Source: Thermoleophilia bacterium UBA6103 (GTDB lineage Bacteria > Actinomycetota > Thermoleophilia > UBA2241). Taken from it: 38,935 nucleotides of DNA. The first letter of the stretch is position 1, and every line of letters starts with the position of its first letter. Under the pieces are notes generated by a model. It had not been told where the DNA came from. It made no database searches and worked only from the letters and a program-made list of their open reading frames with translations. Position numbers and translations under genes: made by a program. The DNA lies in NCBI GenBank assembly GCA_002423545.1, contig DIWP01000047.1, positions 1-38,935 of the forward strand. Direction: 5' to 3'. Shown piece by piece: positions 24,233 through 34,778 of the stretch.

Positions 24233-24615
24233 GCGTGGGCGATGAACAGGCGCGCGGCTGCCAGTATCTGCGGACCGACCTCCGCCAGATCGCCTTCCCG
24301 GAGGAGGAACGCGGGAGACCGGTCGTCGAGGAGCGGATTGAGACCCTGGAACCAGGCCTGGACCACCGAGGGAGCGTCCACCTGCAGCAGCATGGACGCG
24401 ATGACATGAGACTCACGCAGGCGCTGTCTGGTGAGTGAGTCGGGCTCGCGAGTGCCTTCGGCCCACTGCCGGACGGCGCGTGTCTCTTTCACGCCCCCAA
24501 GGTACGCGACGAGACGCGACCCGAGGATGCCTTGCAGCTCGGCGACCAGCTCGGGGAAGGGCAGTCGCATCGCGGCTGCGTGAGCCGACAGGTCTGGGCG
24601 CGCGATGGTGGTCAT
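24229..24615 (-). CDS. Xre/MbcA/ParS-type antitoxin of the RES toxin
   Basis: 128 aa. A helical N-terminus is followed by an HTH-like region (LGGVKETRAVRQWAEGTREPD). The C-terminal domain VQAWFQGLNPLLDDRSPAFLLREGD is the hallmark of MbcA/ParS/Xre antitoxins, which plug the active site of RES toxins. It is the first gene of the pair and overlaps the toxin by 4 nt, the usual order for this system. ATG 24615 is chosen because GGAGG lies 8 nt ahead; a GTG seven codons upstream is possible. It probably represses its own promoter through the palindrome at 24671-24695. Confidence 0.82.
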   Translation of the reverse strand: MTTIARPDLSAHAAAMRLPFPELVAELQGILGSRLVAYLGGVKETRAVRQWAEGTREPDSLTRQRLRESHVIASMLLQVDAPSVVQAWFQGLNPLLDDRSPAFLLREGDLAEVGPQILAAARLFIAHA

Positions 24616-24670
24616 CTCCGTCACCTCCGTCCTCACACGAAGGATACCACGGACCCGCGCGCATCACACT

Positions 24671-24695
24671 CACTATCACATGCTGTGTGACAGTG
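24671..24695. promoter_or_regulatory. 25-bp near-perfect palindrome between two divergent TA operons
   Basis: CACTATCACA-TGCTG-TGTGACAGTG: 10-bp arms with a single mismatch and a 5-nt centre. It sits in the only intergenic space (24616-24781) between the Xre-RES pair (minus) and the AbrB-PIN pair (plus). Autoregulatory antitoxins bind such sites; either or both antitoxins could use it. Confidence 0.6.
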
Positions 24696-24781
24696 TAGAC
24701 GGCAGCTTGATGGTCTACTGTGGTCCCATTGCAAAACGGGGAAGGTATCGATAGCCTCATCGTCATACCAAGGAGGCTCTC

Positions 24782-24991
24782 ATGGAGACCGTGACCATCT
24801 CACCAAAGTTCCAGGTGGTGATCCCCAAGTCCGTCCGCGAACGCCTGCGCCTGGTCCCGGGTCAGAAGGTGCAGGCCATCGTCTACGGGGGCCGCATCGA
24901 ACTTCTGCCGATCCGTCCGGCAGCCGAGCTGCGGGGAGTCCTGCGGGGGCTGGATACGACCCTCGAGCGCGAGGAGGAGGACCGGCTGTGA
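24782..24991 (+). CDS. AbrB/MazE-type antitoxin (VapB-like)
   Basis: 69 aa. Residues 1-47 form the swapped-hairpin AbrB fold (VTISPKFQVVIPKSVRERLRLVPGQKVQAIV). The rest is a charged helix (LDTTLEREEEDRL) that would wrap the PIN toxin. AAGGAGG precedes the ATG by a good distance. Its TGA overlaps the GTG of the PIN gene by 4 nt. By analogy with VapBC, it neutralises the toxin and represses the operon with it. Confidence 0.88.
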   Translation: METVTISPKFQVVIPKSVRERLRLVPGQKVQAIVYGGRIELLPIRPAAELRGVLRGLDTTLEREEEDRL

Positions 24992-25374
24992 ACGTCGTCG
25001 ACTCCTCGGCCTGGCTTGAGTACTTCGGCGACGGACCCAACGCCGCCGACTTCGCGACCGCCATCGAGGACACGGAGCAGCTCGCCGTGCCGACGCTCAC
25101 GCTCTTCGAGGTCTTCAAGCGCACCCACCAGCTCAAGGATGAGGCCACGGCGCTGGAGGCGGTCGCTGTCATGCTGCAGGGTCGCGTGATCGAGCTCACA
25201 GCCGAGCTTGCCGTTGATGCGGCGAAGCTCTCGCTGGAGACCGGTCTTGCTCTCGCCGACTCCATCATCCTCGCCACGGCACGTGCCGAGGACGCCATCC
25301 TCTGGACCCAGGACGCGCACTTCGAAGGACTTGAGAGGGTCGAGTTCCGCAGAAAGCAGTCGATCGCCGGCTGA
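24988..25374 (+). CDS. PIN-domain ribonuclease toxin (VapC-like)
   Basis: 128 aa. The four acidic residues of the PIN Mg2+ site are all in place: Asp5 (NVVDSSAW), Glu41 (LTLFEVFK), Asp91 (GLALADSIILATA) and Asp109 (WTQDAHF). VapC toxins cut tRNA or rRNA; the target cannot be read from the sequence. The GTG start overlaps the antitoxin stop. Unlike the neighbouring RES toxin this one looks intact, so this TA pair is probably functional. Confidence 0.9.
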   Translation: MNVVDSSAWLEYFGDGPNAADFATAIEDTEQLAVPTLTLFEVFKRTHQLKDEATALEAVAVMLQGRVIELTAELAVDAAKLSLETGLALADSIILATARAEDAILWTQDAHFEGLERVEFRRKQSIAG

Positions 25375-25409
25375 CAACGAGAGAACGTCGGCTGGAGAAG
25401 GGTGCACGC

Positions 25410-26444
25410 GTGTCTGCTGATGCAGAGGCCTTCGAGATCGCCGAACCATCGTGTGATGGCGATAGCTGCCTCGACAAGGTGGCTTCGCTTCTCGCTCCGC
25501 ATCTGCCGTCTGCACAGCTGGAGCATGTCGGCAGTACCTCAGTTCCCGGCTGCCTGGGCAAGGGCGACATCGACATCCTGGCGCGCGTTCCTGTCGACGA
25601 GTTCGCCGCCTCGCGCGAGGTCCTCGATCGGCTGCTGCCGCGCAGCACGGCCAACGAGCCGACCGACAGCTACGCGGAGTACCGTTGGGCCGAGGCTGGG
25701 ACGCGCGCATCCGTACACCTTGTCGCGATCGGCGGCACGCACGATGACTTCCATCGGTTCAAGGCCCTCCTGCTCGCCGACCCCGATCTCGTGCAGCGCT
25801 ACAACGCGCTCAAGCTCCGTTACCGTGGTCGCTCGATGGACGACTACCGCGCCGCCAAGAGCGAGCTCATCGATCGTGCGCTCGCCGCCGCGGCGAAGGA
25901 AGGCGAGTCCCCTCGTGCGGCCGCTGCCCATCTTGAGACGGAGCGTCTCCTGCTGCGCCGCCTGGCGCCGTACGATGCTCCCGCCCTCCACCGCTGCACC
26001 GGTGATCCGCTGGTCATGCGCTACTGGTATCCGGGCCCGGATGCCGACGTGTCTGCCACCTCCGCCCGCATCGCCGGGATCGAGGCGCACTGGCGGAGCC
26101 ACGGCTTCGGCGACTATGCCGTGGTGGAGCGTGCGTCGAACGAGCTCATCGGCTTCGCCGGCCTGCACCACATCGCCGGGATGACCGATGTCAACGTCGG
26201 CTACGTACTGGTGCCCGACCGCTGGCGTCGCGGACTGGGCAGCGAGCTCTGCCGGTCGCTGCTCGAGCACGCCTTTACGGTCCTCGAGCTGCCTCAGGTC
26301 GTCGCCGTGATCGACCCCGCTAACACAGCCTCGATCGCACTCTCGAGACGCTGCGGGTTCACCTTACGCCGCCGGTTCGCCTGGCAGGGGCAGCCGCGGG
26401 CGCTCTATGTGCTGACCCGGGCGGCCTCCGGCATGGGGCGGTGA
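25410..26444 (+). CDS. GrpB-type nucleotidyltransferase fused to GNAT acetyltransferase
   Basis: 344 aa. Residues 1-165 match the GrpB family (PF04229, nucleotidyltransferase fold): EHVGSTSVPGCLGKGDIDILA and RYNALKLRYRGRSMDDYRAAKS. Residues 172-340 are a RimJ/RimL-type GNAT: LETERLLLRRL, RWRRGLGSELCRSLLEHAF for acetyl-CoA binding, and NTASIALSRRCGF. The usual GrpB lysine in PGLxxKP...DI is present as GKGDIDI. Neither activity has a known substrate here; fusion suggests two modifications of one small molecule or protein. The GTG at 25410 has GGAG and AAGGG upstream and lies 35 nt after the PIN gene, so it may belong to the same transcript. Confidence 0.82.
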   Translation: MSADAEAFEIAEPSCDGDSCLDKVASLLAPHLPSAQLEHVGSTSVPGCLGKGDIDILARVPVDEFAASREVLDRLLPRSTANEPTDSYAEYRWAEAGTRASVHLVAIGGTHDDFHRFKALLLADPDLVQRYNALKLRYRGRSMDDYRAAKSELIDRALAAAAKEGESPRAAAAHLETERLLLRRLAPYDAPALHRCTGDPLVMRYWYPGPDADVSATSARIAGIEAHWRSHGFGDYAVVERASNELIGFAGLHHIAGMTDVNVGYVLVPDRWRRGLGSELCRSLLEHAFTVLELPQVVAVIDPANTASIALSRRCGFTLRRRFAWQGQPRALYVLTRAASGMGR

Positions 26445-26557
26445 ATCCTCCGCATCCCGAGCGTCTCACCCGGACAGCCATGGGTCGAGGCCTGCGGTAG
26501 GCTTGCAGCGGCACGAAGCTGTGGGTCGCGGCTCGTTCGCCTGTCGTCTGCACGACA

Positions 26558-26567
26558 AAAGGAGGTG
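26558..26567 (+). promoter_or_regulatory. Very strong Shine-Dalgarno
   Basis: AAAGGAGGTGA at 26557/26558-26567 pairs almost completely with the 3' end of 16S rRNA and sits 7 nt before ATG 26575. Most genes in this window have only 4-6 matching bases. Confidence 0.7.
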
Positions 26568-26574
26568 ACCCCGG

Positions 26575-27120
26575 ATGAGGCTGGAGTGCGGTGCGTGCGT
26601 CGTCCGCGACTGGTCGCCGGACGACGAGGCCGACCTGCTGCGGGTCGCCGACGATCGCGCCATCTGGCGCAACCTCACCGACATGTTCCCGCACCCCTAC
26701 ACGACGGCCGACGCCGATGAGTGGTTCGCTTACGTGGCGGCCATGCCGGAGCCGACGCACTGGGCGATCGAGCTCGACGGCCACGCCGTCGGCGGCATCG
26801 GCCTGGAGCTTGGTGAGGGTGTCTTCGCCCGCACGGCGGACTTCGGCTACTGGCTCGGCAAGCTCTACTGGGGACGCGGCATCATGACTGCCGCCGCAGG
26901 CGTGATGGCGCCCTGGGCGATGTCTCACTTCGGCCTTTCGCGCCTCGAGTCGGCCGTCTTTGCCTGGAACCCGGCCTCGATGCGTGTGCTCGAACACTGC
27001 GGTTTCCAGCGCGAGGGCGTCTCGCGCGCCAGCGTCTTCAAGGACGGCCGGGTCATCGACCGTGTGGTCTATGCGCTGGTCGACGACGGCTCGGCGCGCC
27101 GGTCCACCCCGACAGGCTGA
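26575..27120 (+). CDS. GNAT-family N-acetyltransferase (RimJ/RimL-like)
   Basis: 181 aa. The GNAT fold is seen in VVRDWSPDDEADLLRVADD at the N-terminus, VGGIGLELGEG (strand 4), FGYWLGKLYWGRGIMTAAAGVMAPWA (the acetyl-CoA loop, WGRG) and NPASMRVLEHCGFQREG at the C-terminus. RimJ/RimL-like enzymes acetylate N-terminal amines, amino-sugar antibiotics or small amines. Together with the GrpB-GNAT fusion upstream this makes two acetyltransferases next to two TA pairs. It is 130 nt from the preceding gene and has its own strong ribosome-binding site, so a separate promoter is likely. Confidence 0.88.
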   Translation: MRLECGACVVRDWSPDDEADLLRVADDRAIWRNLTDMFPHPYTTADADEWFAYVAAMPEPTHWAIELDGHAVGGIGLELGEGVFARTADFGYWLGKLYWGRGIMTAAAGVMAPWAMSHFGLSRLESAVFAWNPASMRVLEHCGFQREGVSRASVFKDGRVIDRVVYALVDDGSARRSTPTG

Positions 27121-27222
27121 TCGTCACCTCGGTCTCGTCATCTCCTCGGCTCCGTGTCTCCGTGAGCGCAACCGCTGCGGTCGGACAGCCGACGGCCTGT
27201 TGTCCGGTGGCTGCAGTGCCGT

Positions 27223-28527
27223 TCACACGGCCGGCGGCTTGATGTCGGGTGGCTGCAACTCGGCCGAATACGGCCCCTCGTCGTCGAGGTGCTTGAGCGT
27301 CGGCAGCGCCGCGAACCCCAGGCATGCGGCGACCATCAGTATGCCGGTGCCGAGGAAGACCGTCTCGGGTCCAAAGCGAGCCACCAGCCATCCGACCAGC
27401 AGGTAGGCCGCCGGCCCGGCGGCGTACTCCGTCGCGATGAGGATGCCCAGCACGCGGCCGCGCATGGCGGGCGGCGTGAACGTCTGCATGCGCAGGTTGA
27501 GCAGCGGCCCGAACGGCCCCCAGAAGAATCCGGCCAGGGCGGCGGCGGCGACGAGGAGCGGATACGGGGGCAGGAGCGATATCGCCAGGATCGCCGCTGC
27601 GGCCCCCACCAGCGATCCGATGAGCACGCTCCGGCGCGAGAATCTCTGTGCCACCGCTCCGTAGAGCAGCGATCCGGCCACCCCGCCGCCGCTCAACGCC
27701 ATCAGCGTGCCGCCGAGCCGGCCCGCCGCGCCCTGCTCCTCGAAGACCACCGGGAGGATGACGCCCTCGATCGGCAGGTAGATCGCCACGATCACCATGG
27801 TCAGGACGGTGAGCGTTCGCAGCACCCGGTCGCGCCACACGAAGGAGAGGCCCTCGAGGCTGCCGCGGAGGATCCCCGTGGGTCGCTCGTGAGTCGCCGG
27901 GCGGCCGACGCCGGGGGTGCGCAGGAAGGCGATGAGCAGCACCGACACGAGGAACGTGAGCGATGTCGCCCACAGCGCCCCGCCGGCGCCGATCGTCGCG
28001 ATGAGCAGTCCGCCCACTCCGGGGCCGACCATGTACGCCACGCCCCACGCCGCCTCGTGGATGCCGTTGGCGCGTTCCAGACGCATGCCGGCCCGGGCGG
28101 CGACGTCCGGCAGCATGGCCTCGCGTGCCGTGGCGCCGGCGGGATCGAAGACCGCCCCGATGGCGGCCAGCAGCACGAAGAGCGGCAGGTTGAGGCCTAT
28201 GGTCGCGTCGACGAAGGGGATGGCGGCGACAGAGATCGCCGAGAGCACGTCGGCGACGATCGACGTGGCGCGTCTGCCGAGCGTGTCCGCGACGGAGCCG
28301 GAGAAGAGGCTGCTGAGCAGCAGGGGAAAGGCTGTGGCCGCCCCCATGATGCCGGCGGCCGCCGGATTCCCCGTCCGCTCCAGGACGAGCCACGGCAGAG
28401 CCACTACCGCGACGCCGTTACCGGCCCCCGAGATGATCACGCTGGCCTCGAGGCACGCGAAGGGCACGACCGAACGATGGCCTCGATAGCGTGCCTGGAC
28501 TTCGACACTGTGCGGTGTGTCGGACAG
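27223..28527 (-). CDS. Major facilitator superfamily transporter
   Basis: 434 aa with about 12 hydrophobic segments. ADTLGRRATSI between helices 2 and 3 is the MFS A-motif. FDPAGATAREAMLPDVA and AWGVAYMVGPGVGGLL recall the MFS drug exporters of the MdtH/enterobactin-exporter (EntS) group. A drug or siderophore export role is plausible but the substrate is unknown. The start is odd: AAGGAG lies 6 nt before a CTG codon at 28527, with no ATG or GTG suitably placed; a GTG at about 28471 would begin right at helix 1. It is divergent from the diguanylate cyclase (about 100 nt apart) and convergent with the GNAT gene. Confidence 0.85.
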   Translation of the reverse strand: MSDTPHSVEVQARYRGHRSVVPFACLEASVIISGAGNGVAVVALPWLVLERTGNPAAAGIMGAATAFPLLLSSLFSGSVADTLGRRATSIVADVLSAISVAAIPFVDATIGLNLPLFVLLAAIGAVFDPAGATAREAMLPDVAARAGMRLERANGIHEAAWGVAYMVGPGVGGLLIATIGAGGALWATSLTFLVSVLLIAFLRTPGVGRPATHERPTGILRGSLEGLSFVWRDRVLRTLTVLTMVIVAIYLPIEGVILPVVFEEQGAAGRLGGTLMALSGGGVAGSLLYGAVAQRFSRRSVLIGSLVGAAAAILAISLLPPYPLLVAAAALAGFFWGPFGPLLNLRMQTFTPPAMRGRVLGILIATEYAAGPAAYLLVGWLVARFGPETVFLGTGILMVAACLGFAALPTLKHLDDEGPYSAELQPPDIKPPAV

Positions 28528-28627
28528 GGAGCTCTCCTTGCGGCGGGCGTCGGGGGGATGATAGCGGGCGCCGCACGTGGCTCGGAAGCCGTTATCGGTC
28601 GGCCGCGGGCTGCCGATAGAGGAAGTG

Positions 28628-29827
28628 ATGGACTCCCGCTCGGCAGCATCGGCGACGATCAGGCGCTTCAAGCGCTGTTGGGCGACGTCCCGGCCGCTGG
28701 ATCTGTGGCCGCGATGTCGCTCGTCTGAGACTGAGGCGCAGCAGCGCCGTATCCGTCTGTTGACGGTCGTGCTGGCGGCGCTCATCCTGCTCACGCTCGC
28801 GGCTGCGGTCGTCGTCGTGGCCGACAACCCGGCCGGCAGCCTGCGGCGCAGCGGCTATCTGGTGCTCGTCTTCAGCATGCTGTTCGCCCTGGTCGCGGCG
28901 CTCGTCCTCAACGGGTCGGGGCACTTCCGCTGGGCGGCCAGTCTGGTCGTACTGAGCGCCGTGGCCGGACCGTGGGGCTCGGTGCTGCTCGACCCCCTCA
29001 TCGTCGCCGGCGACTTCGTCCCGCTGACGTACGCCGTCGTCCCCGTCCTTCTCAGCGGCATCCTGCTGTCGGCCGGCATCACGGCGCTGGTGGCCGGCGT
29101 GCAGATCGCGCTGCTCCTCGTCTTCAGCGTGGCCGTACCCAATCACGTCTCGATCAACTGGCCGAGCCTGCTGACTATGGTGTTCTTCGTGAGTGTGCTG
29201 AGCATTGTCGGCAACCTGATGATCGCGCGCGACCTCAGGCAGATCGTGCGCCAGAACCGGCGCCTCGAAGAGAGCGAGGCGCTCCTGCGCGAGCAGTCGG
29301 TACGCGACCATGTCTCAGGGTTGTTCAACCGCCGCTACCTCGAGGAGACCCTGCAGCGTGAGCTTGAGAGGGCGAAGCGTGGTGCGACCGCGCTGGCGGT
29401 GATCATGATCGACATCGACCACTTCAAGCGGCTGAACGACACTTTCGGCCATGCCGCCGGCGACATCGTGCTGCGGGAGCTCGGCAACCTCATCGGGACG
29501 AACCTGCGCGGCATCGACATGGTGTGCCGATATGGAGGCGACGAGATCACGGTGGTGATGCCGGACACCGACAGGGATGTGGCACTTGAGCGTGCCGAGC
29601 GCATACGCAAGGAGGCCGGGAAACTGAGGATCGACGCCGACGGCGAGGTGATCCCGGGCCCGACTCTGTCGCTGGGCGTCGCGGTGTACCCCCGCGACGG
29701 CCTCACCGGTCCCGAGCTGCTGGCCGCCGGCGACGCGGCCCTGTACCTGGCCAAAGACGAGGGTCGGGACCGTGTGCGGCAGGCGGCCCCCCGGCTCGTG
29801 GGCGGGGCGGCGACCGAGCCCGCTTGA
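28628..29827 (+). CDS. Membrane diguanylate cyclase (GGDEF, variant GGDEI)
   Basis: 399 aa. Five or six membrane helices (about 45-200) form a MHYT/7TM-like sensor without a named domain. A short coiled linker (RQNRRLEESEALLREQ) leads into a full GGDEF domain: DHVSGLFNRRYLEETL, DIDHFKRLNDTFGHAAGD, RYGGDEI (303-307) and GDAALYLAKDEGRDRV. The signature is GGDEI rather than GGDEF, a tolerated variant. An RxxD inhibitory site (RGID) lies exactly five residues before it, so product feedback is expected. It makes c-di-GMP at the membrane. ATG 28628 is chosen because GAGGAA is 4 nt upstream; GTG 28625 is adjacent. Confidence 0.9.
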   Translation: MDSRSAASATIRRFKRCWATSRPLDLWPRCRSSETEAQQRRIRLLTVVLAALILLTLAAAVVVVADNPAGSLRRSGYLVLVFSMLFALVAALVLNGSGHFRWAASLVVLSAVAGPWGSVLLDPLIVAGDFVPLTYAVVPVLLSGILLSAGITALVAGVQIALLLVFSVAVPNHVSINWPSLLTMVFFVSVLSIVGNLMIARDLRQIVRQNRRLEESEALLREQSVRDHVSGLFNRRYLEETLQRELERAKRGATALAVIMIDIDHFKRLNDTFGHAAGDIVLRELGNLIGTNLRGIDMVCRYGGDEITVVMPDTDRDVALERAERIRKEAGKLRIDADGEVIPGPTLSLGVAVYPRDGLTGPELLAAGDAALYLAKDEGRDRVRQAAPRLVGGAATEPA

Positions 29828-29955
29828 CGAGCTTCCCCGCACTCACGATGGCGAGGACCGCGCTGCTGGACGCGGCCGACTGTGGCGGCGGCGACGCCGG
29901 AAGCGGCCGGCCGCGACACCAACGCCGCGTTTGAGCGGACCTCTGTGGGGAGGGC

Positions 29956-30207
29956 TCAGTCGGACCGGTCGTCGCCCAGTACGCCGATCCGCGGCAGTCG
30001 CTTCAGCAGAGCGGCGCTGTGCGGCGCCCTCTGGAGGGCGCCGGTGAGGTCGGTGCCGGCTGGATGGCGGACGAAGTGGCGGCCGGTGCGCCAGTGCCGG
30101 CTGTTCGAGGCGTCGTAGACGACGCCGGCATAGGCGAACCAGACCGGCCGTCGATCCTTGCCGTCGGCGGTGGCCAGCTCGTCGAGGGTGATGATGCGGT
30201 CGGTCAT
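29956..30207 (-). CDS. Small soluble cytochrome b5-like heme-binding protein
   Basis: 83 aa. RIITLDELATADGKDRRPVWFAYAGVVYDASNSRHWRTGRHF matches the start of bacterial cytochrome b5/steroid-binding domains (TxxELxxxDG...VAYxGxVYDVS). RHPAGTDLT and APHS supply the paired histidine regions. There is no membrane anchor or signal peptide, so it is cytoplasmic. It probably binds heme or a hydrophobic ligand as a stand-alone domain. Only a weak Shine-Dalgarno precedes ATG 30207. It is convergent with the cyclase gene and divergent from hsp20. Confidence 0.82.
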   Translation of the reverse strand: MTDRIITLDELATADGKDRRPVWFAYAGVVYDASNSRHWRTGRHFVRHPAGTDLTGALQRAPHSAALLKRLPRIGVLGDDRSD

Positions 30208-30509
30208 GATCGTCCTGACGGTGGTGCATGGTCCGGTGGCCCGACCCGGCCGTGCCGCCGGCGATGAGTGAGTCTACCGGAGGGACCGGCGGCGATGCAG
30301 GCGACGGCCGGCGCCATGCCGGCGGCGGTCGATTTGGCGGACCCGGACGTGACGGTCCGGCACGGCCGCCGTTACCGCCGTCGGCATGGTGGGAAAGAAC
30401 CCTCAGATGAGCTGCCAAGACATGGCTGCGTGGCGAGGTCGCAGGCACGCACCTGTGCTGGGACGCATGGCCAAGCCGCAGACACGCGGTCTGAACAAGG
30501 AGCCGACTG
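30208..30509. other. Intergenic leader ahead of the hsp20-lon operon
   Basis: About 300 nt. Contains CCGGAC-GTGACG-GTCCGG (30341-30346 with 30353-30358), a 6-bp-arm palindrome of doubtful weight in such GC-rich DNA. No CIRCE or HAIR heat-shock operator is recognisable. Open frames here have no good start and no protein resemblance. Confidence 0.45.
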
Positions 30510-30952
30510 GTGGCACGAGACGATCTTCACAGGGAGGTGTTGCGGGTGTTCGCCGATGCCTGCACGCCTCGGTCCCAGCGACCGCTGGGCAAGCTGGGCT
30601 ACTGCCCCCCCGCCGATGTCTTCTACGAAGCGCAGACCGACGAGGTCGTGGTGCGCTTCGAGCTGCCGGGGGTCGACCGCAACGAGATCGACCTGTTCGT
30701 GGACCGTCGCCAGCTCGTCATCAGCGGCGAGCGGCGGTTCCCGGTGGCGCCGGGCCGCAGCTACCAGCAGGTCGAGATCGACTACGGGCCGTTCGACCGC
30801 CGCATCCGGCTCGGCGTCGACATCGATCCCGACAGGACCTCGGCGACCTACGAGCAGGGTGTGCTCGAGGTGCGCCTGGCGCTGGCCGACGAGGAGTCCA
30901 CGGCGTGCCACATCCCCATCACCTGTGAGCAGGAGCAGGGGGAGGACGAGGC

Positions 30953-30956
<4 letters not shown>
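30510..30956 (+). CDS. Hsp20 / alpha-crystallin small heat-shock protein
   Basis: 148 aa. The alpha-crystallin domain spans about 33-130: PADVFYEAQTDEVVVRFELPGVDRNEIDLFVDRRQLVISGERR, then YGPFDRRIRLG and the conserved GVLEVRLA near the end. It holds unfolding proteins in a refoldable state. The flanks are short, the C-terminal IxI-like anchor reading IPI. GTG 30510 has AAGGAG 7 nt upstream. It overlaps the lon gene by 4 nt (ATGA), so chaperone and protease are made together, which fits a protein-quality-control operon. Confidence 0.9.
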
Positions 30957-33502
<2,546 letters not shown>

Positions 33503-33508
33503 CCGGCC

Positions 33509-33525
33509 GGCCGCCGAGGGCGGCC
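33509..33525 (+). terminator. First hairpin downstream of lon
   Basis: GGCCGCC-GAG-GGCGGCC begins 7 nt after the lon stop. Short, without a T-run; it probably works together with the stronger hairpin at 33540. Confidence 0.5.
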
Positions 33526-33539
33526 GACGGTGGACGTGG

Positions 33540-33573
33540 GGGCCGGCGGCTCGCGGTGGCGAGCCGCCGGCCC
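33540..33573 (+). terminator. Rho-independent terminator of the hsp20-lon operon
   Basis: A 15-bp perfect stem, GGGCCGGCGGCTCGC with GCGAGCCGCCGGCCC, a GGTG loop, and TTCCTTGT after it. This is the clearest terminator of the window. Confidence 0.85.
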
Positions 33574-33758
33574 TTCCTTGTCTCCCGGCCTGCCGCTGCC
33601 GATGAGTGGAGTGCGGACTCCCCCCTGCCCGCAGCGAGGCAGGTGGCGGAGCCGACGACGGCGAAGTGACGGCGACGCGAGCTGCGGCGTGGCGCGACCG
33701 GCCCTGACGCGGGGCGCGGGAGGTACGGAGTGGGCCTGGGACTCGAGGAAGACTGCCG

Positions 33759-34778
33759 ATGAGGCGCGTCCTTCCGGCGCTGCTCGCCATCGTGGTGTGC
33801 GCACTGGCCGGGCTGTCGCTCGGCGCCTGGCCCGGCGCTCATCCCGCCGCCGGAGACGCCGGCGCCACGCCGGTACGGTTGATCCTGCAGTGGGAGCCGC
33901 AGGCGCAGTTCGCCGGCTACTACCTGGCCGCCGAGAAGGGCATCTACCGTGAGCACGGCCTCGATGTGGAGGTCGTGGCCGGCGGTCCGGCCATCGATCC
34001 GCTCGCCTCTCTGCGGGACGGGAAGGCCGACTTCGCCACCTCGTTCCTCACCGGTGCTCTGGAGGCGTACGGCGAAGGTGCGCCGATCGTCAACGTCTGT
34101 CAGGTCGTCAACCGCTCGAACCTGCTGCTCGTCGCACACCGCGATGTGGTCAAGGACCGCGACGATCTCGACGGCTCGCGCGTGAGCCTGTGGGGCACCA
34201 GCTTCCGCTCGGCGTACCTCGACTTCTTCGACGCCGCCGGCGTCGAGCCCGAGCTACTGCCGCAGTACTACACCGTCAGCCTCTTCCTGCGCGGCGGCGC
34301 CGATGCCTGCGCGGCCATGGAGTACAACGAGTACCACACGATCATCGAGTCCGGCGTGGACCGGAGGGAGCTGACCACCATCAGCTTGCGCAAGGCCGGC
34401 TTCGACTTCCCCGAGGACGGCGTCTATGCGCTCGCCTCCACGCAGCGCGAGAGGCCCGGACTGTGCCGTCGCTTCGCGGCGGCCACCATGGAGGGCTGGC
34501 GCTACTGCCGCGACCATCCCGATGAGGCGCTGGACATCGTGCTGCGCGAGACGCGCGGAGCGCACGTGCCGACCAACCGGGTGCACCAGCGCTGGATGCT
34601 CGAGCACATCCTCGCGTCCATCTTCCCCGGCGACGGCGACGGCGACGCGTGGCGGCCGGGCAGGCTGGCGCGCGACGACTACGAGCGGACGCGAGCCAGC
34701 ATGACCGGCGAGGGGCAGCTCGCGGACGCGCCGGAGTACGACGTGCTGGTGGCCCCGGAGGCGCGCGATGCTCCGTGA
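33759..34778 (+). CDS. NMT1/THI5-like periplasmic substrate-binding protein
   Basis: 339 aa. Signal peptide 1-30 (LPALLAIVVCALAGLSLG). The binding-protein fold begins VRLILQWEPQAQFAGYYLAAEKGIYREHGLDVEVV, the standard opening of NMT1-type proteins for pyrimidine, taurine or nitrate-like ligands. FATSFLTGALEAYGEGAPI and the Tyr-rich AMEYNEYHTI hinge region follow. No ABC permease or ATPase gene is near. Instead the stop overlaps the start of a Cache-HAMP-SpoIIE phosphatase by 11 nt, so it probably delivers ligand information to that receptor rather than feeding a transporter (inference). ATG 33759 starts the signal peptide. Confidence 0.85.
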   Translation: MRRVLPALLAIVVCALAGLSLGAWPGAHPAAGDAGATPVRLILQWEPQAQFAGYYLAAEKGIYREHGLDVEVVAGGPAIDPLASLRDGKADFATSFLTGALEAYGEGAPIVNVCQVVNRSNLLLVAHRDVVKDRDDLDGSRVSLWGTSFRSAYLDFFDAAGVEPELLPQYYTVSLFLRGGADACAAMEYNEYHTIIESGVDRRELTTISLRKAGFDFPEDGVYALASTQRERPGLCRRFAAATMEGWRYCRDHPDEALDIVLRETRGAHVPTNRVHQRWMLEHILASIFPGDGDGDAWRPGRLARDDYERTRASMTGEGQLADAPEYDVLVAPEARDAP

